In this document: piece after piece, positions 51,101 to 59,800 of the stretch
Numbering within the stretch: the first letter of the stretch is position 1
Layout: each line of letters opens with the position of its first letter
NCBI GenBank assembly: GCA_963556495.2
Contig: OY747723.1
Span: 14,976,501-15,040,500, forward strand
Direction: 5' to 3'
Length of the DNA stretch: 64,000 nt
From: Valencia hispanica
Lineage: Eukaryota > Chordata > Actinopteri > Cyprinodontiformes > Valenciidae
Notes under the pieces: generated by a model
Databases searched by the model: none
Seen by the model: the letters and a program-made list of their open reading frames with translations, nothing else
Told to the model about the DNA's origin: nothing
Made by a program: the position numbers and the translations under genes

Positions 51101-51166
51101 AGACTCCTCACCGGTCTCTGTGCTCGACTCCTTCTTCTCCACTGCCCGGGGTTTCACCTCGAACAT
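36156..51166 (-). CDS. trak2: TRAK2, trafficking kinesin-binding protein 2 (Milton family)
   Basis: Coding exons, 5' to 3' on the minus strand: 51166-51112, 49640-49449, 44792-44716, 44613-44497, 42017-41796, 41645-41567, 41305-41175, 41081-41007, 40895-40758, 40644-40565, 40240-40100, 40019-39721, 37840-37340, 37257-37158, 36948-36156. All phases match and give 999 codons (human 914). Seen: MLAEETLRYM then the CC1-box-like stretch (DRVEQMTKTYND, LAERDRDLEF, AAQIGQSLL), the long HAP1_N coiled coil to about residue 430, ESLAAEIEGSMRREL, LHRLSLRRQNFLSERQFF, the Milton-domain core EKLQIVKPMEG-LTLHHWQQL, FTTCRILHPTDITQVT, and a C-terminal LRRNQSLPAMIG. Known of the family: links mitochondrial Miro to kinesin-1 and dynein for transport. 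It resembles TRAK2 more than TRAK1 at many positions (LLRIVASASEE, HLLAERDRDLE). The N-terminus is divergent. Confidence 0.93.
37841..39720. other. TRAK2 intron with Tc1 debris
   Basis: AT-rich intron. About 38015-38470 keeps pieces of a Tc1-like element on the plus strand: 'ctctgatcatctttgagatgtttcc', 'tcagagcagaaaccaagc', and a late transposase fragment 'ggacttccatccaatcgagcgtctctgg' placed close together, so the middle of the element is deleted. The rest shows nothing recognisable. Confidence 0.55.
42343..44432 (-). mobile_element. Tc1-like transposon carrying a nested LINE
   Basis: Starts 'ttgaaaccagaagtttacataccc' and runs through text matching the complement of a Tc1 transposase N-terminus (ttctgagcggtataatgattggacattcccat, caggaggttgttcctaaaggtgaaccagactt) to 'aacctatcagaa' near 42802. 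Matching end text ('gtatatggaaacttctggttt') recurs near 44410-44430. The 1.4 kb between 42803 and about 44190 is a LINE inserted into it. Within a TRAK2 intron. Confidence 0.65.
42803..44190 (-). mobile_element. Rex1-like (CR1-group) LINE fragment, 5' truncated
   Basis: Minus-strand frames 44178-43873 and 44051-43521 encode reverse transcriptase pieces: LSYLKTLTAPILDPLQFAYR, SVDDAINIALHF, ARILLVDFSSAFNTI, then GSPQGCVLSPLLFSLYTN, KFADDTTVIGLI and NAQKTVEIIVDFRK. The pieces are in different frames, so it is a dead copy. The catalytic FADD is intact. The 3' UTR follows toward 42803. FADDTTVIGLI fits Rex1/Babar-type elements. Confidence 0.75.
44793..49448. other. Large TRAK2 intron
   Basis: Contains the candidate cassette exon, Tc1 debris at about 45297-45560 ('cagtgctttgcaaaagtattcacactcc', 'ggtggcagcatcatggtatgg'), a 26-base A run at about 45717, a GC-rich patch at 46020-46190, hAT-like text at 47705-47760 ('gattcccaaacccggggcc') and a short inverted LINE fragment at about 48495-48560. 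No confident gene. The 151-codon minus frame at 46680-47135 has no similarity I know. Confidence 0.45.
45191..45250 (-). other. trak2: Candidate 60-nt cassette exon of TRAK2
   Basis: On the minus strand this segment is bounded by TCTCTCTAG and GTATCC. It is open (YLALEPSSYSHPGSQSLSK) and begins and ends in phase 1, exactly the phase of the flanking exons 49449-49640 and 44716-44792. Skipping it joins RYM to I-LSADRVEQMT, as in other vertebrate TRAK2; including it adds 20 residues immediately before the CC1-box-like region. It has no start codon. No transcript evidence, so it may be spurious. Confidence 0.4.
49641..51111. other. TRAK2 intron between coding exons 1 and 2
   Basis: AT-rich and without a visible exon or named repeat. 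I searched it by eye for the conserved acidic N-terminal TRAK motif and did not find it. Confidence 0.45.
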
Positions 51167-51890
51167 GTCCTGCTGTCCTAGGGGTGGGAAGGAACCCCCT
51201 CCCCCCCCCACTCCCCAAAACACAACGCTGGACAAGACAGGGAAGCGCTTACTGCCCTGACGTCACATCCTGGCGCTGCGCTGACGGGCCGTGACCTCGT
51301 GCACACCTTTACCTGCGACAGATGAAATAGCAGAGGAAAGTGTAAGTCGTTTTGCCCAGCAGATTAAACGAGGGCGTTTTTGATCATTCGGGAGAAATGT
51401 GTGCCACAGCTGAAGGATTTCCTTTTCCATCTCATGTGCCGGAAGCTGTTTTAAAATCCATTTAAGGAATCTCACAGACCTTAAAGGGAAGACTGGAGGA
51501 CAGAAATAAACAAAAAAACATCTGCTGTCTTTATGGGATGAGCTTCCCAAGTGCCGACCCTGGAGAATAGAAACAAACAATCCACACTCCATCATGGATA
51601 TAGTGCATCTGTGTTGAGTTTAAGTAACAGGAAACAGGCCAGTGGAAAGACGGGAGTCCTTGGCCAAGGTCGTCTTACACAACAGTGAAGCTGAAACAGC
51701 TGGCTTCAGAAAGGATATTACGGCACAACCCCTACAGTCTGAAATACGGCACAACGGCTGAGTCTTAGAATGTACACCAATATAATATCAGCAGTGGTTA
51801 GTTCTGTTTAATGTAAAATTGGTCAATTTTCCAAAATTCGGACCTAAAGATCATTTTAAAATAAACTACTAAAGTTCAACATGCTTTTCC

Positions 51891-51966
51891 TGGATGGATG
51901 GATGGATGGATGGATGGATGGATGGATGGATGGATGGATGGATGGATGGATGGATGGATGGATGGA
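51891..51966. repeat. (GGAT)n tetranucleotide microsatellite
   Basis: About nineteen uninterrupted TGGA/GGAT units. It lies in the first intron of TRAK2. It may be an orphan Rex3-type tail, since Rex3 ends in GATG units, but no LINE coding sequence is next to it. Confidence 0.9.
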
Positions 51967-52689
51967 AAAAAGGTTGGGGGGGAAGGTAGAGCACAAGGAA
52001 TGAAAGAAGGAAAGACAAGGAAGGGTACAGCATTTCAACAACGGAACAGCCAATCAAGTCTGAAAATACATATTTTATACTTATCCAGAAGTATAAAACA
52101 ATGTAATAAATTCCACACTTTTCCAGATATTTTCAGACTGCGTAGGAACCCTGGACGTTCAGATTTACGCCCCATCTTGTTGCAATACTATTCAACAAAC
52201 ACACCTTCCATTTATTATTTAATATCCAAGTAAATAGATTTAGGATCCATTTTGTTCCCGATTCATTGTAGCTCAAACACATGCTTCCTGCTTCCCTGAT
52301 TTAAAAGGCCAGCGCTGCTCAAACGCCTGTGAGTCATCCCTCGACTGAAGAGACAGCTACCCCAAGGCCGTGCTCTTCATAACGCATCGCATCACATCTC
52401 ATCTGCATTCACTGGACGATCCAATAGAAGGGGACACAGAACCCACGCAGCAGTGGAAGGTGGCAGTGCGTCAGTAACGGAATTCCGGGTTCCATCAGCT
52501 ATGGAAAGACGTCCAGGTCTTGAAGCAACAGATCAGCCGAAGACCATCCCACCATCTTGCTTCAATTGTCTGTATTATGTTCTCTTTTTCAAAGTGCTGT
52601 GTTAGTTTTTATGCACACCTTCCAAAAAAAGTCCTAAATTTGTCCTCTAGTCTACAGAATATTTTCCCAAAAACTTATGGGGGTCATTC

Positions 52690-53190
52690 AGATGGTTTAC
52701 AACTAACCCTAACCCCCAAAAGGGATCAGCTGATTAACATCACAAAAGCTCAAATAATACCTCAATTGCAGCCACAAATCCCTGATGAGTTGAAAAGGAC
52801 AAGCCATGGATCCAGAGCAGGGGCAAAGAGGAGAGAGAAAAGGAGGAATTTCAAACCATCTCCATCAATCAAAATGGGCAATGTGAGATCGTTCACAAAC
52901 AGGTTGGATGCTGAGGACCCCTTGGAGATAAGTGTGCAAAAAAAGATTCTTCAAAAAAAAAAAAAAGAACATTATGGACAACCCTGAGCATCCTCTACAT
53001 CAGACTGTCATACAACTACAGAGCGTCTTCAGTCAGAGGCTTCCTCAGATCTGCAGAGCGCTACAGGAGATCATCCCTACCCACAGCTATCAGCATCTAC
53101 AACAAATCTTTAAAAAAAACTTTGATAATGAGTTACAACATTTAATTTCCCTTTGGAATTAATATGGTAATTTTGAATTTAATTTGAAGA
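52690..53190 (+). mobile_element. Second internally deleted L2/CR1-group LINE
   Basis: The left part contains the start of the LINE protein (KMGNVRSFTNRLDAEDPLEI near 52875-52935) and shares 'aaaagctcaaataatacct' with the copy at 4295-4720. It then jumps through an A run at 52957 to sequence matching the LINE's last 200 bases ('attatggacaaccctgagcatcctct' onward) and ends 'gaatttaatttgaag'. More than 2 kb of body is missing. In TRAK2 intron 1, opposite strand to the gene. Confidence 0.75.
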
Positions 53191-54252
53191 TGAAATGTTT
53201 AGTTTTGGCTCTCCCTTGGATGACATTTTTGCCCGGTCCCTTTGCTGTTTCTTTAGTTGAATCATCAACACGAACCTTAACTTGGACAACTGAGGCCTAC
53301 AGTGCTTTAGATGTTGTTCAGGGCTCTTTTGTGATCTCTTTGGTTGGGTCACAGATGAACATTTGAAGTCATTTTGGTTGACACCAGCCACCACCGTTCC
53401 CCGCTTTCCCTAGTTGCGGATAATGGCACTCAACGTGGTTCGCTAGTAGATGTCGTCATCGATCGGAAAGTTGCATTTAGTATTTACTTAGGTAATCTTA
53501 GTTTTTCTTTTGAGGATATGAATCTTTTAGGTGTGAAAAAAACCCATAAAGAAATACAAATACAGTGCAAAGAGCTTAATTACAACTAATTAAACTCTTT
53601 TTGCTCTAAAGGCAAATGGACATTCTTGAGATGGGAACATACTTGTATTAAAAAGCAACAATAAGCTAGAGACAAGTGTTGGTCAAATGGGAAGTGAAAA
53701 AAAGGGAACTTGGGGGCCCGTGACTGTGTTTTGCCCAAACTAGACCACAGTGCGACTAAATGCACCCCTGGAAACAACTACTTGGATTTAACATCCTCTT
53801 CTATTTTAGGATTGTTCACTTCCAGACGACTGTTTCACGCCAAGATGCAAACAGTTGAACTTCCACAAATGAATTGCTCACAAATATTTCTACTTTAAAA
53901 TAAAAGCCTTGTAAGCAGGCCTGTATTCTGTCAGCAGTTATATGCGCGTTCATAGAAATGCATTCATTGATTTTATTGTTATCGGAAAAAATTGAATAAA
54001 AAATAAATAAATCACATACGCATTTAAAATTAACAGATAGATTGTTATTACTGCCTCAGTAACGCAAACAGGCAACAGTTGGGTTTTAAAATGCCGTTTG
54101 AAACGGTTCCCCGTTAGCCTTGACGCTCTCCTCTCTCGTGCGCTTCGACGGCAGCTTCTACGGTTACGTCAGCGAGCAGCTCCTACAAACGGCCATTCAT
54201 CACGGCCTCGTTTAACGTCTACAGCAGCAAGTTCAGTCAGTATAAAGCTTAC

Positions 54253-54330
54253 CCGGTGTCAATAAACCTCCACTGCATGGGATATTCCAACGGGACACGC
54301 GCTGAGAGTGCCAATCCCTCCAGCGAAACC
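54253..54330 (-). other. trak2: Probable TRAK2 first (5' UTR) exon with upstream ORF
   Basis: A good donor (CACCGG then GTAAGC) ends this exon at 54253 on the minus strand; the surrounding 54100-54370 is relatively CpG-rich, as for a promoter. It would splice to 51177, whose acceptor is CCCCTAG. The main start in exon 2 is ATG at 51166. The exon carries an earlier ATG at 54278 in another frame. The 5' limit is a guess; no core promoter was identified. Confidence 0.45.
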
Positions 54331-54484
54331 TCAAACAATGGAGGAGGAGAAGAAGAAGAAGAATGACGCCGAAGTTGGCCTTCGATTCATCATAGCTCCA
54401 TTTTTGGTCTCTTGACTAAAGGGCTATTCCGCCATATTAACCACCTCTGTATGACATTTATTCGGAATATGAAATATTCAGACC

Positions 54485-55016
54485 AGTGGTGTCAAAACCT
54501 TTATGTCAACGGGGCCAAAAATTTCAACTTGAAAGGATTTGGTCAGTCACAAATTTTGATACTTATTTCAATAAAATTGCACAAACAATTGTTTGTTTTC
54601 ATTTTTGTCTGCTCAACAAACTCGACACACAATATTTGAATGAAACAAAGCTGTCTGATTTCTGTAGAAAAGGGATCTGTAAAATCAACGTAAATCTGAA
54701 ATATACAAACAAACAAAGTCCTAAATATTGGGGATTTTATGTCTTTGTCTAGATGTTTTTGTCTGTGTCTATTTTCAGCATCACTATTGCTTTATTTAGC
54801 CAAGTTTAATAAAGGACTCATAAAACATGGCTGAACATGGTGGAATACTTAGTGTTGCACAAAGTAAAAAAAAAGCTCTCCCAACTGTAAAATTGCACCC
54901 CACTTTTTTTTATGTATCTTCATCAGCCTGCTGAGCTGGAAAATCAAATTTATGCCATTCTTGAATGGTCATAGAGGGCCGCAAATGGCTCCCAAACCGC
55001 ATTTTGGATACCTCTG
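54485..55016. mobile_element. hAT-like MITE
   Basis: Left end CAGTGGTGTCAAAAC and right-end complement CAGAGGTATCCAAAAT form imperfect inverted repeats of the type found on hAT elements. The flanking octamers ATTCAGAC and ATTTAGTC match at six of eight positions. No transposase. Lies between TRAK2 and STRADB. Confidence 0.6.
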
Positions 55017-55599
55017 ATTTAGTCAGACAAAACCTAGATATAATATTCCTCTGTAAATGACAGATTGTATAAAATACAGGTTGCGATTTATTTCAGTTTG
55101 GCAAATTAGAAAGATGGCTTTTGAGATTTCTATTTGGCTTCTGCATCCTCAATACGACAGCACCTGGACCTGGACACACTAATAATAGATTCATTAAAAA
55201 TATATATTATTATTGATTCATGAAATCCATTTGAAAATCTATTTGAAACTCAAAAGGGGCATTTATATTCTGTTGACATGTTCCTAGGACTTGACTTGTG
55301 ACCCAAGAAGACAGGGCTTTTTATGTTGTTGCTCCCAAACGAAGGGTTTTAAGTCCCTTTTAAATACCTGTCTTTTTAACTTGGCTTTTAATTTCAGTTG
55401 TCCAGAATTGATATGTTTGTTGTCATCATTACTTCTTTATTTTCTTCTACTTACTGATTTTTTCCTTTGGTCTTCTGCTAGCTATTCCTTTCCTTCAGTC
55501 TTTTAATCTGTTTTATTGTAGGTGTTTGTGTCTTATTGGTCATGTTTCATTTAATGGACCGGTACAGCATTGGTCACTTTAGGTGAATATAAATAAAGG

Positions 55600-55920
55600 T
55601 TTGTTGAAGTTCCTGGGTTTGAATCCCAGCCTGGGGTATTTCTGCACGGAGCTTGCATGTTCTCTCTGTGCATTTGTGGGTTCAAATTCAGTTTATTTGT
55701 ACAGCGCCAATTCACAACAGATGTCATCTCAAAGCGCTTTACATGAAAAGTCATTTCAGTTTAATCATACATACAATCCCATCAGTGTAAAAGTTTACTA
55801 TTTAAGGAAATGCGGATTGCATCGAGTCATTCACTTGCAGTTGCACTGTGATGGACTGGCGACCTGTCCAGAGTGTATCCCGCCTTTCCCCCCAAGTTCT
55901 TAGTTCCAACTACAAATTGT
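55600..55920. repeat. Compound fish dispersed repeat
   Basis: Outer part is a common fish repeat ('gtttgaatcccagcctgggg' and, at the right, 'gtgatggactggcgacctgtccagagtgtatcccgcc'). It is interrupted by part of another repeat ('acagcgccaattcacaacagatgtcatctc') that also occurs at 60850-61270. Non-coding. Confidence 0.65.
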
Positions 55921-56867
55921 ACGCACCGACGCTACCTCTATATGTTCCTGTGGGTGGTCGCACGCATTGCTGTGTGTCAAAAACGGCAGGCGGTGTTTGA
56001 CGCAGGGACCTAAAATTATAGTTAGAATCATGTATTTTGGCTATTTAATATTGAATTGGAAGGATGTAATAGGCTTTTGGACAAACAAGTGATTGTTAAG
56101 AATGATTTTTAAGGACAAAAAATTGGAAGGGGGGGCAGTTGCCCCCACTTTCCCCCTTTAGAACCACCCCTGCTAAGGCCGGCGAGATGGCAGATGAGTT
56201 GATGATTGACTGATTTAGGCCATATTTAGAACAGGTCCATTGTAAAAACTGCACTAGCCTATCCTGCAAATCAAACATACCCATAATAATTTAGAAATAC
56301 ATGAAGACTGTAAACTATAAAGCTGGTAATTTGTAAAACCTTTATTTAATTTGTGAACACTTTTTAAAGTGATTTTTTTTTAGGCCCAGGTTGAATTGAA
56401 GTGAACTCACAAAAACAATAGAATGTGTTTTACAGCATCCCTCGATCGTAGGTTACATAAATCTCTCCGGTTTTGTCGTGTCTTTGTTGGACCAAACGCA
56501 AAAGTGTGCGTGGGCGAATGCAGCGGAATAGCCCTTTAGTTATGAGCCAAACAGAAAGATACGAATCGGACGCTAACTTCATCCTCGTATGAGGAGGAGA
56601 GGGGAGGGCGTCTCACAGCTGCCACCATCATCTAATGGCGACGGTCAAACCCAATCACGCCTCTAACAAGCGCCGGTTATCAGTGTCAAATTAAAAGTCT
56701 TCCCAAAGGAAGCTGTCGTTTTATTATTATCCAACATTGTTTTTTTTGTGTGTGTATGCAAGAAAAATCGCTTTTTACGTACAACTGTTCTAATTTGGAG
56801 AAGGAATATATATATAAGACACGTCGTACAGACTGAGCGACGTCCCTTCTGTGTCTTTAGGCTGTTT

Positions 56868-59800
56868 ATGTCGAGGCGCTGTCCGGAGGTGAAGGTAAAG
56901 CACTCTGTTTTTGGTTTTCTGACCTCAGAGACAATTTAAAGCAGGATAGGAAACCGTATGAAACGTAAGCTGCGTTTACACAGTGTAGCAGCCGTTTACA
57001 CGGATATCTTCCAAAGCTTTCTTTAAAACATAAGTAAAATCAGACTGAACCACTACTGGCTATGTTAAACGGTCCCGTTGTGTCATGAAATGGAAGTTAC
57101 AGTCTTCAAACGCAGCCATTATCGCGGACCAGAACAAATCCTTATTCAGTAACGTATTTAGACAAAATTTTCTTTTACATGGTAAATAATAATAATAAAA
57201 AAGACATTTAATAATTATACGATTTACAGTGATTTATGTAAAAAAAACAAAAAAAAACTAAATATTTAAATGTGGAAATGTATTATTTTTTTATTGAACT
57301 ATTATTTTACCAAAATGTTCCTTGAGATCAAATTATTTTTTTTGAAGGGAGACCTGGCCTAGATGCACACTGGCCTACAGTATACATAACAATATGTTGG
57401 AATCATATATAGTTCATTTATTTGCTGCCTAATTTTATTTGGGCAGTTATTATTTAACAAGAGAAATGTACATTTAAAAAAAAAAGCCAAATAAAATACA
57501 CTCTTGGTTACAATATCGATGCCTCAAGGCATATCGCCCTGCATGTTTTACATGTTTACCCCGCTTCAGCACATCTGATTCCAATCGATGGCTGAACTGC
57601 AATCGTAGTGTTAAAGCCGGGAAACATCTAAAACATGCAGGGCAGTGTGCCTTGAGGACCACAGGGTTGGGGAAACACTGCTTCAGAGGGATGTTTGATA
57701 GAATGTCAATTCAGCTTTTCAACACTGTATTTCCAGTTTTATTTATTTAATCATGCATACATAATATATGTATTGGATAAGTTACTCATATGTTAAATTG
57801 TGACCACTGTGGCATTCAGCACAGCTTTAATGCACCACTCTGTCTGGCAGGAATCGGTCTCATATCACCGCTAAACACGGACCTCGGCTGGCGAATCGAA
57901 TATCGTCTGGGCTCCATGTCAGCTGATGTAGTCAGGTAAGCTCCAGCAGGGCCTGATGGATGCTGCCTGCTCCTCATCAACAACAGGAGTATTCTCAGTG
58001 TGTCTCATACTTCACTGCTGCGCCTCATCCTGCTGTCTCCCCCTGTCACGATTGGACCCCCCGCCCCCCCCTGCAGCTCTTGAACGAACGGATGAAAGAG
58101 TCTGTCGCTTCACCTCCGCCAAAAGGACTCCATGTCTTTCTTGGTAAGACCATCAGGCAGCATGGATTCTGTTTCTTTTTCGTGTGTGTTACTACCGTGA
58201 CTTGGCAGATCTGCGACCATGGCCGGGGACTTAAAACAAAACAAAAAAAAGATAAACGCATGTAGTTATTAAGGAGATTTAATTGTAGCCTACAGTAGCC
58301 ACCTCTTTAAATCATGTGATTTCAAGGCAGGCAGTTTTGCAGCTAATTTCTGTTGCAGAGCCGACCCAAGATTGTACAGGGCCCTTAAACCGAATTTGAT
58401 TTGGGCACCTTCCACCCACCACAATTTCGCTGGCATCTTCTTTATACCATGCATATTTAAATATTTTTGCAGCATGCCTCTAACACAGTCTATATAATAA
58501 TTGATGATTGGAAAGACATGAATCAGGTTTGTAAACAAGCATCAAGGCTAAAACTGCCACAATTTTCCATTGTGATGTTTCTGCTCCTTTCTAGTCTTTT
58601 TTTTATTTTTTATGAGATGCTAACCGTGTTTTACTGGCGGCATGGAGAATAACTTTCTTTTTCCCAACCTGTTGCTGCACACTACTGGTCAACTGGCTGA
58701 AAGAAGACTACTGCGATTTGTCCTAGTTGGAGAAAAGACCAATTTAGCTGGGTTTTTTTGGTTTTTTTTTCTATATATAAAAAAAAAAGAAAATTCCAAC
58801 TTTGACAAAACCTGGACAGTTGTTGGGTAGGGCTGACCGATATGGGGAAAAATTTTTATCGGCATAATTTTCATATCAGTCGATATCAATATATTTCACA
58901 ATATTGAAAAAAACGCTGTTTTAGTCATTATTTAACATTCCGGGAGCTATTTAAAGATATCAAAAGGTTATTTGTGATTTTAAGATTTACATTCAAAAGT
59001 TGAAAATGTCATTGGAAATTATGCAGCTGTTTCAGAAAAAATAAAGGATGTTATGGCTGGGCGATATGGATTAAAATAAAGTAAAATTCAAAATAAATGT
59101 TTTTCATGCCAAATTAGATTTTTGAGATTTTTTTTTTTTTCTTCCCTTTTTACTCTTAAAAATAGTTGGGTTTTTTTTTAAGGTTGCTTTTACTTCAGTC
59201 ATTCCTTCTCGGAGTTGACCTGAACTAAATGCATACCGTAAAACAAGATGGAAGGCCTTTAGGCTGGCTGACATCACTTTGAACTATGGAAACCCAAGAG
59301 GTGCATTGGTGACATTTTTTTTTCTCAATATTCAAAAAATTTGATTTTCATTCATAGAAAAATTCAATAAATTGATATATTGCCCAGCCCTATTTTTGGG
59401 TGTTGCCTACAGCAGTGCTGTATTAACCAAAGCGTGTTATATTTGGCGGGTCTTAAAGTTCGATAAACGCATAAAAAGAAGAAAAAACAAATACCACCCC
59501 CGCCACGCAAGAGAAACTTTTAGAAGACATTTATCCACTCTATATTGGTTTTACTGTTATGATCTAAAATATTTAACATGCTGACTGAGGCACAGTGTGA
59601 CTTTAGAGCGAAGCTGTCTTGCACTTTTTCCCCACCTGTGAAGAAAAATCTTAATTGATAGCAACAGTTCCTGCTGTAAGGCCATTGCTGATGTCTTTCC
59701 ACCTTCACGTTGTGTTAAGAAACTGCCAGAGCTCCTGCGTTTATAGCGGTGGTCACAATTCCGGATGATCAGGTAATTAGTGCGTTTTAGCAGCACCTGG

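Larger units (their letters stand above)
54331..56867. promoter_or_regulatory. Divergent intergenic region between TRAK2 and STRADB
   Basis: TRAK2 is transcribed leftward and STRADB rightward from this 2.5-kb segment, so both promoters should lie at or near its ends. About 56560-56700 is GC-richer than the middle. The middle is filled by the hAT-like MITE at 54485-55016 and the compound repeat at 55600-55920. No TATA box or known operator is evident, and nothing here is a supported gene. Confidence 0.4.

Noticed and set aside
51856..52233. Frames made of repeated MDGW or HPSI units
   Set aside because: Translation of the GGAT microsatellite.
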